A DNA stretch of 47,492 bases from Actinomycetes bacterium (GCA_022601135.1 JAHZJB010000094.1:1-47492); one strand, 5' to 3'. Positions 8,332 to 19,016 are shown, numbered from the stretch's first letter. A program made the numbers and translations. Notes: generated by a model not told the origin, from the letters alone.

Positions 8332-9240
8332 GTGACTCGTCCTCGACCCCCAGTCGCGCCCGCCATGGCAGGTGCAGTCGATCTGTCGGCACTCAAACAG
8401 CGGGCGACCGCCGGTGAAGGCACGGCACCGGGCTCATCCTCGGGCACGCCCCAGGGCGGTGTGGAGATCACCGAGGCGAACCTGGAAGCCGAGGTGCTGG
8501 TCCGCTCGACCGAGGTGCCCGTCGTCGTGCTGCTGTGGTCGCCGCGCAGTGACTCGAGTGTCCAACTCGGCGAGGCGCTGGCCAGCCTTGCGGCCGCCGA
8601 CGCCCCGAAGTGGTCGCTGGCGACGGTGAACGTCGACACCGTGCCCCGGGTTGCGGAGATGTTCGGCATTCAGGCAGTTCCTACGGTGGTCGCGCTTGCC
8701 GCTGGCCAGCCACTGTCGAACTTCCAGGGCGCGCAGCCGCCGGAACAGTTGCGTCGCTGGATCGACTCGCTGCTCAGCGCGACGGCTGGCAAACTGAGCG
8801 GGGCAGCCGATGCCGACCAACCAGAGCATGCCGATCCCGAACTCGAGCAGGCGCGGGCCCATCTGGACAGCGGAGATTTCGACTCTGCCCGCGGCGCGTA
8901 TCAGGCGATCCTCGATGAGAATCCGAACCACGCCGAGGCTAAGGGCGCGGTACGACAGATCGCATTCTTGCAACGGGCTTCCACCCACTCCACTGACGCA
9001 GTGGCGATCGCCGACGCCTCTCCGGACGATGTCGACGCGGCGTTGGCAGCCGCTGACGCCGAAATCCTCGCCCAGAACGTCGAAGCCGCTTTTCAGCGGT
9101 TGACCGCCTTGGTCAAGCGCACAGCAGGCGATGACCGGACGAAGGTGCGGACCCGCCTGATCGAACTGTTCGACCTCTTCGATCCAGCCGACCCGCTGGT
9201 GATCGCCGGCCGGCGCAATCTCGCCAACGCGCTGTACTGA
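8332..9240 (+). CDS. thioredoxin-fold/TPR protein without cysteines (CnoX/YbbN-like)
   Basis: Probable co-chaperone or holdase of the CnoX (YbbN) type. Residues about 45-150 have a thioredoxin fold (VVVLLWSP, then NVDTVPRVAEMFGIQAVPTVV with the cis-Pro loop). About 165-300 is a TPR-like helical region starting LEQARAHLDSGDFDSA. The redox motif CxxC is replaced by SPRS and the 302-aa protein has no cysteine at all, so it cannot be a disulfide reductase. The start is the GTG at 8332 (VTRPRP, as I recall for Rv1324); an ATG at 8365 is possible. It converges on glgB across a nested hairpin. Confidence 0.85.
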   Translation: MTRPRPPVAPAMAGAVDLSALKQRATAGEGTAPGSSSGTPQGGVEITEANLEAEVLVRSTEVPVVVLLWSPRSDSSVQLGEALASLAAADAPKWSLATVNVDTVPRVAEMFGIQAVPTVVALAAGQPLSNFQGAQPPEQLRRWIDSLLSATAGKLSGAADADQPEHADPELEQARAHLDSGDFDSARGAYQAILDENPNHAEAKGAVRQIAFLQRASTHSTDAVAIADASPDDVDAALAAADAEILAQNVEAAFQRLTALVKRTAGDDRTKVRTRLIELFDLFDPADPLVIAGRRNLANALY

Positions 9241-9260
9241 CCCGGCTCCACTCCGCCCAG

Positions 9261-9310
9261 CAGACGTAAAGGGGCCCGAATTCGGGCCAACATGGGTACC
9301 TTTGCGTCTG
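9261..9310. terminator. nested bidirectional hairpin between convergent genes
   Basis: The outer arms CAGACGTAAAGG (9261-9272) and CCTTTGCGTCTG (9299-9310) pair over 12 positions with a single G-T wobble. Inside lies a perfect 16-bp palindrome, GGCCCGAATTCGGGCC (9273-9288). It sits between the thioredoxin-like gene and glgB and probably ends both transcripts. Confidence 0.65.
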
Positions 9311-9338
9311 CTCGCGGTCGGACGGGGCGCGGTCGGAT

Positions 9339-11558
9339 TTACGCAGGCTCGAACCAGAGGGCGGCCAGCGGCGGCAGAACCATGACCGCCGAGGCCGGGC
9401 GGCCGTGCCACGGCTCGTCGGTCGCTTCCACGCCGCCATAGTTGCCGATGCCCGATCCGTTGTAGGCGTCCGAGTCGGTGTTGAGGACCTCACGCCAGGT
9501 ACCGGTGTGCGGCAGGCCCAACCGGTACCGCGGGTGCTCGGACCCCGAGAAGTTGAAGACGCACGCCATTGTCGAGCCGTCATCGCCGAACCGCAGAAAG
9601 CTCAATACGTTGCTCGCCGAGTCGTTGGCGTCTATCCAGGAGTATCCCTCCGGCTGAGTGTCCCGCGACCATAGCGCCCGCCGGCTGCGGTAAATGGCGT
9701 TGGCATCGGTCAGCATCCGCAGGATTCCGGTGGAGAATCCCTGTTCATCGAGCTGGAACCAGTCGACCCCGCGTTCTTCGGACCATTCGGCGCGCTGGCC
9801 GAACTCTTGGCCCATGAACAGCAGCTGCTTGCCGGGGTGAGCCCACTGGTAGGCCAGCAGCCCGCGGATACCGGCCGCCTTCATGTGGTCGTTGCCCGGC
9901 ATCCGGCCCCACAGCGTTCCCTTGCCGTGGACCACCTCGTCATGGCTGATCGGCAGGACATAGTTCTCGCTGAACGCATACAGCATCGAGAACGTCATCT
10001 CGTGATGGTGATAGCTACGGTGGACTGGGTCGCGCTGGATGAAGGCCAGCGTGTCGTTCATCCAGCCCATGTTCCACTTCATCGAAAAGCCAAGCCCGCC
10101 AAGATTTGTCTGCCGGGTGACGCCCGGCCAGGAGGTCGACTCCTCGGCGATGGTGACGATACCTGGGGTCACCTTGTGGACCGTGGCGTTCATTTCCTGC
10201 AGAAACTGCACCGCTTCGAGGTTCTCCCGGCCCCCGTGGATGTTCGGTGTCCATCCGTCGGCAGGGCGGGAGTAGTCGAGGTAGAGCATGGATGCGACAG
10301 CGTCGACCCGCAGGCCGTCGATATGGTATTCCTGCAACCAGTACAGAGCATTGGCGACCAAGAAGTTGCGCACCTCGGGCCGGCCGAAGTCGAAAACGTA
10401 GGTACCCCAGTCCAGCTGCTCCCCGCGGCGTGGATCTGCATGTTCGTAGAGTGCGGTCCCGTCGAAACGCCCGAGCGCCCAGGAGTCCTTCGGGAAGTGG
10501 GCTGGCACCCAGTCCACCAAGACGCCGATACCGGCCTGGTGCAGGGAGTCGACGAGGTGGCGGAATTCATCGGGTGTGCCGAACCGTGACGACGGAGCGT
10601 AGTAGGAAGTGACCTGGTAGCCCCATGACCCGCCGAACGGATGCTCTGCGACGGGCAGCATCTCGACGTGGGTGAAGCCGTGTTCGACCAGGTAATGAGT
10701 GAGTTGTTCGGCCAGTTCGGTATAACTCAGCCCAGGGCGCCACGAGCCCAGGTGTACCTCGTAGGTGCTCATCGGCTCGAACACCGGGTTGCGCAACACG
10801 CGACCGGCCATCCAGTCGTCGTCACTCCAGGTGTACTCGCTGCGGGTCACCCGGGAGGCGGTCAGTGGCGGCACCTCGGTGGCGAACGCCATCGGGTCGG
10901 CGCGTTCGGTGACCACCCCGTCGCTGCCGTGTACCCGGAACTTGTACAGCCCACCGATCGGGAAGCCCGGCCAGAACAGTTCCCACACACCCGTCGAACC
11001 GAGCGCGCGCAGCTGCGCTTCGTTGCCTTCCCAGTGGTTGAATTCCCCGATCAGACTGACGCCCTTGGCGTTCGGTGCCCACACCGCGAAAAAGACGCCC
11101 TCGACCACGCCGTCGGCTGTAGTGAAACTCCGCGGGTGGGCGCCCAGAACCTCCCACAGGCGTTCGTGGCGTCCTTCGGCGAACAGGTGCAGGTCCATCT
11201 CGCCGAGGGTGGGCAGGAATCGATAAGCGTCGGCCACGGTGTGCACATGCCGGGTCTGGCCGCCGGTGTCGTAGGTGATTTCGAGGCGGTAGTCGATCAA
11301 GCCGGTGAAGGGCACAGCGAGGGCGAACAGGCCCGACTCGATGTGTTCGAACCGGTGGCGCCGGCCGCCGATCACCGCATCGACCGCCACGGCGTGCGGG
11401 CGGTAGGTGCGGATGATCGTATTCTCTCCGTACTCATGGGCGCCCAGCACGGAGTGTGGATCGTGGTGCTCGCCGGCGAGCAGGCGACTGAGGTCGGCGG
11501 TGTGCGGCCGCAGGTGAGGGTCCTCGATCTCGTTGTTAAGGTTGGACGCTTCGGTCAT
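9339..11558 (-). CDS. glgB: 1,4-alpha-glucan branching enzyme
   Basis: Introduces alpha-1,6 branches into linear alpha-glucans, acting on the maltosyl-extended chains that GlgE makes. The 739-aa protein has an N-terminal extension, a CBM48 domain (about 120-215), a GH13 barrel with DGLRVDAV (nucleophile Asp), AEESTSWP (acid/base Glu) and ISHDEV (transition-state Asp), and a C-terminal beta domain. The ATG at 11558 starts 4 nt after the glgE stop, within GGGAGTGAGGACATG, so the two are an operon with coupled translation. Size is close to other mycobacterial GlgB proteins. Confidence 0.97.
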   Translation of the reverse strand: MTEASNLNNEIEDPHLRPHTADLSRLLAGEHHDPHSVLGAHEYGENTIIRTYRPHAVAVDAVIGGRRHRFEHIESGLFALAVPFTGLIDYRLEITYDTGGQTRHVHTVADAYRFLPTLGEMDLHLFAEGRHERLWEVLGAHPRSFTTADGVVEGVFFAVWAPNAKGVSLIGEFNHWEGNEAQLRALGSTGVWELFWPGFPIGGLYKFRVHGSDGVVTERADPMAFATEVPPLTASRVTRSEYTWSDDDWMAGRVLRNPVFEPMSTYEVHLGSWRPGLSYTELAEQLTHYLVEHGFTHVEMLPVAEHPFGGSWGYQVTSYYAPSSRFGTPDEFRHLVDSLHQAGIGVLVDWVPAHFPKDSWALGRFDGTALYEHADPRRGEQLDWGTYVFDFGRPEVRNFLVANALYWLQEYHIDGLRVDAVASMLYLDYSRPADGWTPNIHGGRENLEAVQFLQEMNATVHKVTPGIVTIAEESTSWPGVTRQTNLGGLGFSMKWNMGWMNDTLAFIQRDPVHRSYHHHEMTFSMLYAFSENYVLPISHDEVVHGKGTLWGRMPGNDHMKAAGIRGLLAYQWAHPGKQLLFMGQEFGQRAEWSEERGVDWFQLDEQGFSTGILRMLTDANAIYRSRRALWSRDTQPEGYSWIDANDSASNVLSFLRFGDDGSTMACVFNFSGSEHPRYRLGLPHTGTWREVLNTDSDAYNGSGIGNYGGVEATDEPWHGRPASAVMVLPPLAALWFEPA

Positions 11559-11562
11559 GTCC

Positions 11563-13653
11563 TCACTCCCTACGCAGCAGTGTCAGTCGTTGGTCGGCGG
11601 GAATCTGAGGCATGTTGAGCACATGGGCCACCGCGTGGGCGGGGTCGAGTCGTACGTAATTAGCCTGGCCCCAATGGTATTCGTCGCCGGTGATCTCGTC
11701 GCGGACCCAGAAACGGTCAGCGTGCTCCATCCCCAGCACCGCCATGTCCAGCCAGAGCGTGCCTTCCTCGGGGCCGAACGGGTTGAGGGTAATCACCACC
11801 AGTACCTGATCTCCGGTGATCGGGTCGAACTTACTGAAGGCCAGCAGCGCATCGTTGTCGACGTGATGGAAGGCGATGTTGCGCAGTTGTTGCAGAGCGG
11901 GATGCAGGCGCCGAATCTCGTTGAGCCGGGTCAGGAACGGTTCGAGGGACTCGCCATCGGCCAGTGCCGCGCCGAAATCGCGGGGGCGGAGTTCGTACTT
12001 CTCGGAGTCGAGGTATTCTTCGCTGCCCTGTCGAACGGCTCGGTGCTCGAAAAGCTCGTATCCGGAATACACCCCCCACACCGAGCTCATCGTCGCAGCA
12101 AGCACCGCCCTGATCGCGAACATTCCGGGTCCGCCATGCTGCAGGCTCTCGTGCAGGATGTCCGGCGTGTTGACGAACAAATTCGGGCAGGCATAATCGG
12201 CGTGCTCAGCGATCTGCTGTCCGAACTCGGTGATCTCCCACTTGGCGGTCCGCCAGGTGAAATACGTGTAGGACTGGGTGAACCCGAGCTTGGCCAACCC
12301 GTACAACCTGGCAGGCCGGGTGAATGCCTCGGCGAGGAATAGGACGTCGGGGTCGATGTTTTTGGCCTCGCCGATCAGCCACGCCCAGAAGTTGGGTGGC
12401 TTCGTGTGGGGGTTGTCGACCCGGAAGATTTTCACTCCGTGTGACATCCAGAACTCGACGATACGCAGGACTTCCTGGTAGATACCCAGGGGGTCGTTGT
12501 CGAAGTTCAGCGGGTAGATGTCCTGGTACTTCTTGGGCGGGTTCTCGGCATAGGCGATGGTGCCGTCGGGCAGCACGGTGAACCACTCGGGATGGTCATG
12601 CGCCCAGGGATGATCCGGCGCGCACTGCAGTGCCAGATCCAGCGCCACCTCGAGGCCGAGGTCACCGGCCGCCGCGACGAAATCGTCGAAGTCGTCGATG
12701 GTGCCCAGCGCCGGGTGCACTGCGTCGTGGCCACCGTCTTCGCTGCCGATCGCCCACGGCGAGCCGACGTCATCGGGCGCCGCCGTGACGCTGTTGTTGC
12801 GCCCCTTGCGGTGTACCTGCCCGATCGGGTGGATTGGTGGCAGGTACGCGACGTCGAAGCCCATCCTGGCCACCCTGGGCAGCGCCGCCGCCGCTGTGGC
12901 GAAGGTTCCGTGCACGGCGTTTCCGGCACTATCCCAGCCGCCGGTGGATCGCGGAAAGAACTCGTACCACGAACTGAATCGTGCCCGCGGGCGATCCACC
13001 CACACGCCGTGCTGGGCGCCGCGGGTGACCAACTCTCGTAATGGATACCGGTCGATCAACTCGGTGACCTCCGTCGCCAGGGCGGCACCCGCGCGCCGGA
13101 ACGGATCGCCGGGCTCGCGCAGTAGTTCGGCTGCCTGAAGAACCGGGTAGCGCAAGTGACGCGGCACCCCGGTCGCCGCGCGGTCCAGCAGTCGCGCTCC
13201 CATCAACAAGTCGTTGGACAGTTCGTCTTCCCCCTGGCCGGCCTCGAGCTTGGCGACGACGTTCTTCCGCCACGTTGCTATCGGATCGCCCCAAGCGTCC
13301 ACGCGGAACGTCCACAAGCCGACCTCGTCGGGGGTGAACTGCCCATGGAACACATCGGGCGTCCGGCCCGGTGTCATCGACACCGTGACGGGCCGAACTC
13401 GTGCGGTCGAGTCGGCCATATCCTGGATCGCAGCGGGTACGGCGGCGCGGATGCGGCCCGGTGGTGCGTCGGCCAGGGGCGGGTAGGCGGTTTCGTGATA
13501 GCGCACCACCACGGTGGCCGACACCGCATCGTGGCCCTCTCGCCAGACGGTGGCGGTGATCGGAACCACCTCGCCGACGACCGCTTTGGCGGGGTACCGC
13601 CCGCCCGACACCGCCGGCGAAACGTCATCGATCTCGATACGACCGGCAGTCAC
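11563..13653 (-). CDS. glgE: alpha-1,4-glucan:maltose-1-phosphate maltosyltransferase
   Basis: Extends alpha-1,4-glucan with maltosyl units from maltose-1-phosphate, the key step of the GlgE pathway of glycogen and capsular glucan synthesis. The 696-aa protein has an N-terminal beta domain, a GH13_3 catalytic barrel with [14 protein letters not shown] (nucleophile Asp) and FLAEAFTRP (acid Glu), and a C-terminal beta domain. The start is GTG with GGAG 8 nt upstream. glgB follows directly. In M. tuberculosis the phosphorylase gene glgP lies divergently beside glgE; here only a remnant of glgP is visible. Confidence 0.97.
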   Translation of the reverse strand: MTAGRIEIDDVSPAVSGGRYPAKAVVGEVVPITATVWREGHDAVSATVVVRYHETAYPPLADAPPGRIRAAVPAAIQDMADSTARVRPVTVSMTPGRTPDVFHGQFTPDEVGLWTFRVDAWGDPIATWRKNVVAKLEAGQGEDELSNDLLMGARLLDRAATGVPRHLRYPVLQAAELLREPGDPFRRAGAALATEVTELIDRYPLRELVTRGAQHGVWVDRPRARFSSWYEFFPRSTGGWDSAGNAVHGTFATAAAALPRVARMGFDVAYLPPIHPIGQVHRKGRNNSVTAAPDDVGSPWAIGSEDGGHDAVHPALGTIDDFDDFVAAAGDLGLEVALDLALQCAPDHPWAHDHPEWFTVLPDGTIAYAENPPKKYQDIYPLNFDNDPLGIYQEVLRIVEFWMSHGVKIFRVDNPHTKPPNFWAWLIGEAKNIDPDVLFLAEAFTRPARLYGLAKLGFTQSYTYFTWRTAKWEITEFGQQIAEHADYACPNLFVNTPDILHESLQHGGPGMFAIRAVLAATMSSVWGVYSGYELFEHRAVRQGSEEYLDSEKYELRPRDFGAALADGESLEPFLTRLNEIRRLHPALQQLRNIAFHHVDNDALLAFSKFDPITGDQVLVVITLNPFGPEEGTLWLDMAVLGMEHADRFWVRDEITGDEYHWGQANYVRLDPAHAVAHVLNMPQIPADQRLTLLRRE

Positions 13654-13796
13654 TTACCCACTCCTAACACTGTCGAGAATCCCGTGCGACGCACGCCGGG
13701 AGCCGTTGTCCGGTCTCGATCGAGGGGCGGCTCTTCCCATCATCCTGCGCCTGTACCCACCGTAATGCTGCGCCCGATCGCGCGGGGGGCGAAACC

Positions 13797-13989
13797 GGCG
13801 TCCGCGGGTAGCTTCCCGAGTTGCTGGCGGTGCTGGAGCAACTGTTCGCCAACCTGCGCTGGTCGCGGGGGTTGCGTTCGCCCCACGGCTTTCGAGCGGG
13901 ACGCGGCTGAGGCCGAACTGGCTTGGATCGAAACAGCTTTCGGACCCGGGACAGTGACGATCGCTATCTGGCCTCGCCACGCTGCCTGA
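13797..13989 (+). pseudogene. glgP: decayed remnant of glycogen phosphorylase glgP
   Basis: No intact gene fits this 339-bp gap (13654-13992), but two short pieces translate to parts of mycobacterial GlgP as I remember it. Frame 1 (13797 on) reads GVRG, a stop at 13809, then LPELLAVLEQLFANLRWS, like the GlgP N-terminus. From 13891, in another frame, ERDAAEAELAWIETAFGPG resembles a segment several hundred residues further into GlgP. The piece order and strand match Rv1328, which is divergent from glgE. The internal deletion, in-frame stop and frameshift show it is dead. The match rests on memory, not on an alignment. Confidence 0.65.
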
Positions 13990-13992
13990 CGT

Positions 13993-15495
13993 TCACGAAA
14001 AACGCTGGAAGCAGCGGTCGGTGTCGCTGAGGACGCCGAGCCGGAAGGCGTCTATCCTGGCGAATCCGGAGGGCACTGATTCACCGTTGACGTCGCTGGC
14101 CACCAGCCCGTTGGTGAGGATGCCGGACAGTGCCTCGTCGAGGTCGCCCGCGGTCAGCGCAATGGTGTCGCCGCCGGAAAGAGTGACCTCGCTGGTCAAC
14201 CTCACGGTCGCCACGCCGGTGAGGCAAGCGGTCCGCAACGCGGCCATGGCGTCGTCCAGCTCCACTCCGCCATGTTCGGCCTGGATGGCGGTCATATATC
14301 GGGAGACGAGCACTGAATAGGCCGTGTTGTCGCCGATCGCCAGGCTGCTCCCGTCCCGGCGCGCGGATTGGGCGCCCATCTTCTGGAGCCCGATCAGATC
14401 GACGACGATGGTGTTGGTTGCCGGGCAGAACGACGCCGGCGGGCTGGGGCGTGCGTCGGCGCAGTTCTCGGCGTCGGCGGTATCGAAGCTCAGGGCCGGT
14501 GGATCGGCGGGCGTGAAGAGGATTCCCATCGCTTCAACGATCGAGCGCACCGTGTCCCGGCTCACCGGCAGCTCCCCGGTGTGGTCCTCGGGCAGCAGCA
14601 CCGGCAGGTCGCCGCGCCGCTGGCCGATCTCGCGCAGGTCGATGGCCGCGCAGGCCGAAGCCCCGTCGGTGAAGCCGAACTGGAACGCCGAGAGCCGCTC
14701 GAATGCCGAGCCGTGCTCGTCGACGCCTGCGTCGGGATCTCCCTCGTTGAACACCGGATCCCGGAAAGAGATCATGCCGGCCAGCACATTGTTGAGGCCG
14801 TCGCTGGTGCTCAGGCTGAACCGGGGTGAGTTTCCCCCGGCGACCCAGCGCATATAGGCGCCGGAGAAGCAGTCGGCCTGCTGCTCGCCGACCAGGGTGG
14901 GGATGCCCTTCCCGTACAAACCAGCCTGGTGTGCCACCGCGTGGCCGTACTCGTGCGCGAGCACCAACACCACACCCATGTCGCCGTAGGCGCGCCGCAG
15001 GCTGGGCAGCAGCTCACTACGGTCCCAACCGATCGTTCTGTCCGGGTAGCAGAAAGCCGCGTTGACCAGACCGTAGGTGTCGCCCCCGCAGAAGTTACCG
15101 CCGAAGTCGCTGGCGTCGAACGAGATCAGTGCCTTCACGGAGGCGAACTCGTCGTAGAAGGCCTCGGGGTAGGCGAAGTCCCAGTACTGCTCGATATCGC
15201 TGATCGCACTGGCGGCCAGCCAGTCGATCTCCCCGCCGTCGGTGCCCCGCACCCTCCGGGCGGGGTCTTCGGCGGTGGCCCGTAGGCCGGTCGGACCGTC
15301 AGTCGCCGGCATCCCGGCCACCAGGAACGGGTCGTTGAACACTGATACGGCGTTGCCCTGCAACGTTGTTGAGCACCCGGCGCCGAACAGGACGGCAGCG
15401 GTCGTGAGCATGGCGCCGAACACGCGTCCTCGACCGAGGGACGGACTCATGAACGCCGCCTTTCCATGGTCACTCGGCGGGCTCGGGGCACGCAC
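13993..15495 (-). CDS. secreted or membrane-anchored zinc metallopeptidase
   Basis: Putative neutral zinc metallopeptidase of the extracytoplasmic HExxH type. A long N-terminal region precedes a hydrophobic segment ending in AGC (residues about 25-41), a possible lipoprotein signal, though the -3 position is not the usual Leu. The HEYGH motif lies at 181-185 in a helix (LVLAHEYGHAVAHQ), with a downstream EQQADCFSGAY that probably supplies the third ligand. Several paired cysteines suggest export. The start is the GTG at 15495, because AGAGAGGAG lies about 5 nt upstream and a TATCCT box precedes it; the ATG at 15450 would give a more usual signal-peptide length. Length is 500 aa. The substrate is unknown. 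Confidence 0.82.
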   Translation of the reverse strand: MRAPSPPSDHGKAAFMSPSLGRGRVFGAMLTTAAVLFGAGCSTTLQGNAVSVFNDPFLVAGMPATDGPTGLRATAEDPARRVRGTDGGEIDWLAASAISDIEQYWDFAYPEAFYDEFASVKALISFDASDFGGNFCGGDTYGLVNAAFCYPDRTIGWDRSELLPSLRRAYGDMGVVLVLAHEYGHAVAHQAGLYGKGIPTLVGEQQADCFSGAYMRWVAGGNSPRFSLSTSDGLNNVLAGMISFRDPVFNEGDPDAGVDEHGSAFERLSAFQFGFTDGASACAAIDLREIGQRRGDLPVLLPEDHTGELPVSRDTVRSIVEAMGILFTPADPPALSFDTADAENCADARPSPPASFCPATNTIVVDLIGLQKMGAQSARRDGSSLAIGDNTAYSVLVSRYMTAIQAEHGGVELDDAMAALRTACLTGVATVRLTSEVTLSGGDTIALTAGDLDEALSGILTNGLVASDVNGESVPSGFARIDAFRLGVLSDTDRCFQRFS

Positions 15496-15549
15496 CGGAG
15501 CTCCTCTCTCAGGATAGTGAACTCGTGGTGAGGTAACGCGCCCGAATGC

Positions 15550-17601
15550 CTAAGATGCCCGGTCGGCAGTGCGTAGCCGCCGCAGTGCCGCCCGTACCGA
15601 CGCGCCATCGGTCGTGGCCCAGTACGGGGGCAGGGATGCTCTCAGGAACCCGCGGTAGCGCGCGGTCGCCATCCGTGAGTCCAGGATGGCAACGACACCG
15701 CGGTCGTCGATACGGCGCAGCAGCCTGCCGGTCCCCTGGGCGAGCAGCAGCGCGGCATGGCTGGCGGCAACGGCCATGAAACCGTTACCGCCACGCGCCG
15801 CGACTGCGCGCTGGCGCGCAGTCAACAGTGGGTCGTCGGGGCGCGGAAACGGAATCCGGTCGATCAGCACCAGCGACAGCGAAGGACCCGGAACGTCGAC
15901 GCCCTGCCACAGCGACAGCGTCCCGAACAGCGAAGTCCGCTCGTCACCGGAAAAGCGTTGCACCAGAGCCGAGGTGCTGTCCTCGCCCTGACACAGCACC
16001 GGGGTGTCGAGGCGGTCGCGCAGAATATCGGCGGCGGCCCTGGCTGCCCGCATGGAGGAGAAAAGTCCGAGCGTCCGGCCGTCCGCGGCGGTGATCAGCG
16101 AGGCGATCTCGTCCAATTGTTCGGCGGACCCGGTGCCGTCGCGGCCCGGCGGGGGCAGATGAGCGGCGATGTACAGAATCGCCGATCTCGCGTGGTCGAA
16201 CGGCGAGCCCACGTCGAGTCCCCGCCACGCGAGGGGAGTCTCGGCGGTGTCGGAATCGGTGTCGGAATCTTCGTCGCCGTGTTCCAGTCCCCAGGCCGAC
16301 GCCATTGCAGCGAAGCTTCCCCCGATGGTCAAGGTGGCCGAGGTCAGCACCGTGGTCGACCGTCCGAACAGTTTGCCGCGCAACAGACCTGCCACGGACA
16401 GCGGGGCGACCCGAAGAGTGGTGCGCCGGTCAGCCCCCGGCCGGGAGGCCTCGACGTGCTCGATCCACACCACGTCGGTGCGGTCCGTCACGCGCGGAAG
16501 GAACGAACTGAGGACCCGAGATACTGCGTCGATGACATCGCCGAGTGCGGTAGCCGCTTCGGTCCGTGCGGAGGCCGTCTTGGGGTCGTTGGGCGCGGTG
16601 TCCACCGCGGTCCGGGCCCTGCCCGCGGCGTCGCGCAAGACGTTCAGATGACTCGCCATGTCCGCGTCGAGCACGTCGATACGGCCGCCGCGGGCGTCGA
16701 AGATCGCCGAGGAGAAGGTCGCGGCCGCCGCCTCCAGTCGCTGTGCGATGTCGGTGCCCACAATTCGGGCAGCGCGGCGCGTGGCGATTCCCAGCGAGGT
16801 CGCCGACACCTCGGCGGTCGCGACAGCGGTGACCCTGTCGGCCAATTCGTGGGCTTCGTCGATGACCAGCAGGTCGTGTTCGGGCAGCACGTTGGCGTCT
16901 CCGATGGCGTCGATGGCCAGCAACGCGTGGTTGGTGACGACAATGTCGGCGCTGCCCGCGCGGTCGCGTGCGCGCTCGGCGAAACAGTCGGCGCCGAATG
17001 GGCAGCGCGACACCCCGATACATTCCCGAGCGGACACGCTGACCTGCGACCAGGACCGGTCCGGGACTCCGGGGGCCAGGTCGTCACGGTCGCCGGTTTC
17101 GGTGTTCGACGACCACTCCAGGAGACGCTGCACGTCGCGGCCCAACGCGCTGGCCGCGATGGGGGAGAAGAGTTCCTCCTGCGCCAGGTCCTCTGGTTCG
17201 ATCGGGGCAGCTCCGGGTGAAGAACCGTGGTGGATCTTGTTGAGGCACAGGTAGTTCCCGCGTCCCTTCAGAAGTGCGAACTCTGGCCGGCGGGAGAGTG
17301 CCCCGGACAGCGAGTCGGCGAGGCGAGGCAGGTCACGCTCGACAAGCTGGCGTTGCAGCGCGATTGTCGCGGTCGATACGACCACCGGGCGGTTGAGACG
17401 CAACGCCTGCGCGATCGCGGGCACCAGATAGGCCAGCGATTTTCCGGTGCCGGTCCCGGCCTGGACGGCCAGGTGCTCACCGCTGTCGAAGGCATGGGCC
17501 ACCGCCTCTGCCATCGTGATCTGGCCCTCGCGCTGCGCGCCACCCAGTGCGGCAACCGCCGTTGCCAGCAGCTCTGTGACCTGTGTTACCTGGATCGCCA
17601 A
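15550..17601 (-). CDS. dinG: ATP-dependent DNA helicase DinG (XPD-like)
   Basis: Superfamily 2 helicase with an iron-sulfur cluster that unwinds DNA 5'-3', including R-loops and G-quadruplexes in studied homologues. It has Walker A GTGTGKS (residues 49-55), DEAH in the Walker B motif, and four candidate cluster cysteines: one in NYLCLNK and three in ECIGVSRCPFGADC. C-terminal motifs include QGTGRLLRR. The reading frame runs on into pncB upstream, but the likely start is TTG at 17601 (AGGGAT about 5 nt upstream), giving 683 aa and only 7 nt between genes. It is co-transcribed with pncB. Confidence 0.93.
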   Translation of the reverse strand: MAIQVTQVTELLATAVAALGGAQREGQITMAEAVAHAFDSGEHLAVQAGTGTGKSLAYLVPAIAQALRLNRPVVVSTATIALQRQLVERDLPRLADSLSGALSRRPEFALLKGRGNYLCLNKIHHGSSPGAAPIEPEDLAQEELFSPIAASALGRDVQRLLEWSSNTETGDRDDLAPGVPDRSWSQVSVSARECIGVSRCPFGADCFAERARDRAGSADIVVTNHALLAIDAIGDANVLPEHDLLVIDEAHELADRVTAVATAEVSATSLGIATRRAARIVGTDIAQRLEAAAATFSSAIFDARGGRIDVLDADMASHLNVLRDAAGRARTAVDTAPNDPKTASARTEAATALGDVIDAVSRVLSSFLPRVTDRTDVVWIEHVEASRPGADRRTTLRVAPLSVAGLLRGKLFGRSTTVLTSATLTIGGSFAAMASAWGLEHGDEDSDTDSDTAETPLAWRGLDVGSPFDHARSAILYIAAHLPPPGRDGTGSAEQLDEIASLITAADGRTLGLFSSMRAARAAADILRDRLDTPVLCQGEDSTSALVQRFSGDERTSLFGTLSLWQGVDVPGPSLSLVLIDRIPFPRPDDPLLTARQRAVAARGGNGFMAVAASHAALLLAQGTGRLLRRIDDRGVVAILDSRMATARYRGFLRASLPPYWATTDGASVRAALRRLRTADRAS

Positions 17602-17608
17602 CCGATCC

Positions 17609-18958
17609 CTACCCTTCGCTGCCGGCGGGGGCGACGATCCGCGTCGGGATCGCCGGGTCGCCGTCGGAGAGTTCCAGCCCCTCCGAGGGCAGGCTGTGCA
17701 ATCCGTGGCTGACCCGTTCACGTGCACTTCGCAGCCCGAGATCGGCGATCGGGGCCCCGCCGCGCACCAGTGCCACCGTCAGCGGCCGGCTGACCAGGCC
17801 CGGTGCGCTCGGCGGTGGCTCCAGGGCCGGATACACGACTTCCTCGACGACGGTTCCCGAGGTCTTGGCCAGTCGCTGGGCACGTTTGTGCCCCCCGTGT
17901 GACTCCTTGTGGCTGCTGCGCTTGGCCACCGGGCTGCCGTCGACCTCGACCAGCTTGTAGACCATGTTGGCGGTCGGAGCTCCGGATCCGGTGACCAGGG
18001 ACGTACCGACGCCGTAGCTGTCGACGGGTTCGGCACGCAGTGCGGCGATGGCGAACTCGTCCAGGTCGCCGGAGGCCACGATGCGGGTGTTCACGGCGCC
18101 CAGATCGTCCAGCTGTTGGCGAACCTGCCCGGCCAGCACGCCGAGGTCGCCGGAGTCGATGCGGACGGCCCCCAGCCGGGGACCCGCGACCTTTACCGCG
18201 TTCTCGACCCCGGTGAAGACATCGTAGGTGTCCACGAGCAGCGTGGTGGCCACGCCCAACGCATCGATCTGAGACCGGAAGGCGGCCCTTTCCCGATCCG
18301 ACGCCGACTGCCCGTCGGGGGCGTGCAGCAGCGTGAATGCATGCGCGCTCGTGCCCAGCGCGGGAATCCCGTAGCTGCGCTTGGCTTCCAGGTTGGAGGT
18401 TCCGGCGAAGCCCGCGAGGTAGGCCGCGCGTGCCGCCGCGACGGCCGCCTGCTCGTGGGTGCGTCGCGACCCCATGTCGATCAGCGGGCGTCCATCCGCG
18501 GCACTGACCATACGGGCGGCGGCCGAGGCGATGGCGGTGTCGTGATTCAAGATCGACAGTGCCAGCGTCTCGAGCAGCACACATTCACCGAACGTCCCGT
18601 GCACCGACAGCACCGGAGACCCGGGAAAGTACAGCTCGCCCTCGGGGTAGCCGTCGATGTCGCCGGTGAACCGGTACCCGGCCAGGTAATCGAGGGTTTC
18701 GGCGTCGAGAAAATCGGCGAGTGCGGCTAGCGCGGCGGTGTCGAATCTGAACGCCTGCAACGCTTCCACGAATCGGGCGGTGCCGGCTGTGATGCCGTAG
18801 CGCCGGCCTGTCGGCAGGCGACGGGCGAACACCTCGAACGTGGTGCGCCGCTGCGCGGTACCTTCCCGTAGCGCCGCGGCGAGCATCGTCAGTTCGTACT
18901 TGTCGGTCAGCAGGGACACCGGCAGACCGGGAGACGGGGGCCCGTCCGATGAAGTCAC
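17609..18958 (-). CDS. pncB: nicotinate phosphoribosyltransferase
   Basis: Makes nicotinate mononucleotide from nicotinate and PRPP in the Preiss-Handler arm of NAD salvage. The 449-aa protein has the family start [56 protein letters not shown], and RIDSGDLG in the phosphoribosyl-binding barrel. The GTG start at 18958 lies 6 nt after TACGGT, so the message is probably leaderless. It is divergent from clpS over a 65-bp gap and followed by dinG. Confidence 0.96.
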   Translation of the reverse strand: MTSSDGPPSPGLPVSLLTDKYELTMLAAALREGTAQRRTTFEVFARRLPTGRRYGITAGTARFVEALQAFRFDTAALAALADFLDAETLDYLAGYRFTGDIDGYPEGELYFPGSPVLSVHGTFGECVLLETLALSILNHDTAIASAAARMVSAADGRPLIDMGSRRTHEQAAVAAARAAYLAGFAGTSNLEAKRSYGIPALGTSAHAFTLLHAPDGQSASDRERAAFRSQIDALGVATTLLVDTYDVFTGVENAVKVAGPRLGAVRIDSGDLGVLAGQVRQQLDDLGAVNTRIVASGDLDEFAIAALRAEPVDSYGVGTSLVTGSGAPTANMVYKLVEVDGSPVAKRSSHKESHGGHKRAQRLAKTSGTVVEEVVYPALEPPPSAPGLVSRPLTVALVRGGAPIADLGLRSARERVSHGLHSLPSEGLELSDGDPAIPTRIVAPAGSEG

Positions 18959-18964
18959 AGGCCC

Positions 18965-18970
18965 ACCGTA
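18965..18970 (-). promoter_or_regulatory. candidate -10 box of pncB-dinG (leaderless)
   Basis: TACGGT on the minus strand ends 6 nt before the pncB GTG. The region is shared with the clpS promoter. Confidence 0.5.
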
Positions 18971-19010
18971 TCGGTCCGGAGGACTTTCATCGCCGCACCG
19001 CGGCCCCCGG

Positions 19011-19016
19011 TATTCT
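19011..19016 (+). promoter_or_regulatory. candidate -10 box of clpS (leaderless)
   Basis: TATTCT ends 7 nt before the clpS ATG, and no Shine-Dalgarno sequence intervenes. Confidence 0.55.

Noticed and set aside
7187..8392. 401-codon minus-strand frame across fadA4 and the DUF3817 gene
   Set aside because: It spans two well-supported genes in antisense and has low-complexity composition.
15757..17220. 487-codon plus-strand frame opposite dinG
   Set aside because: Antisense shadow rich in Gly, Arg and His, with no motif. dinG carries all its helicase and Fe-S motifs.
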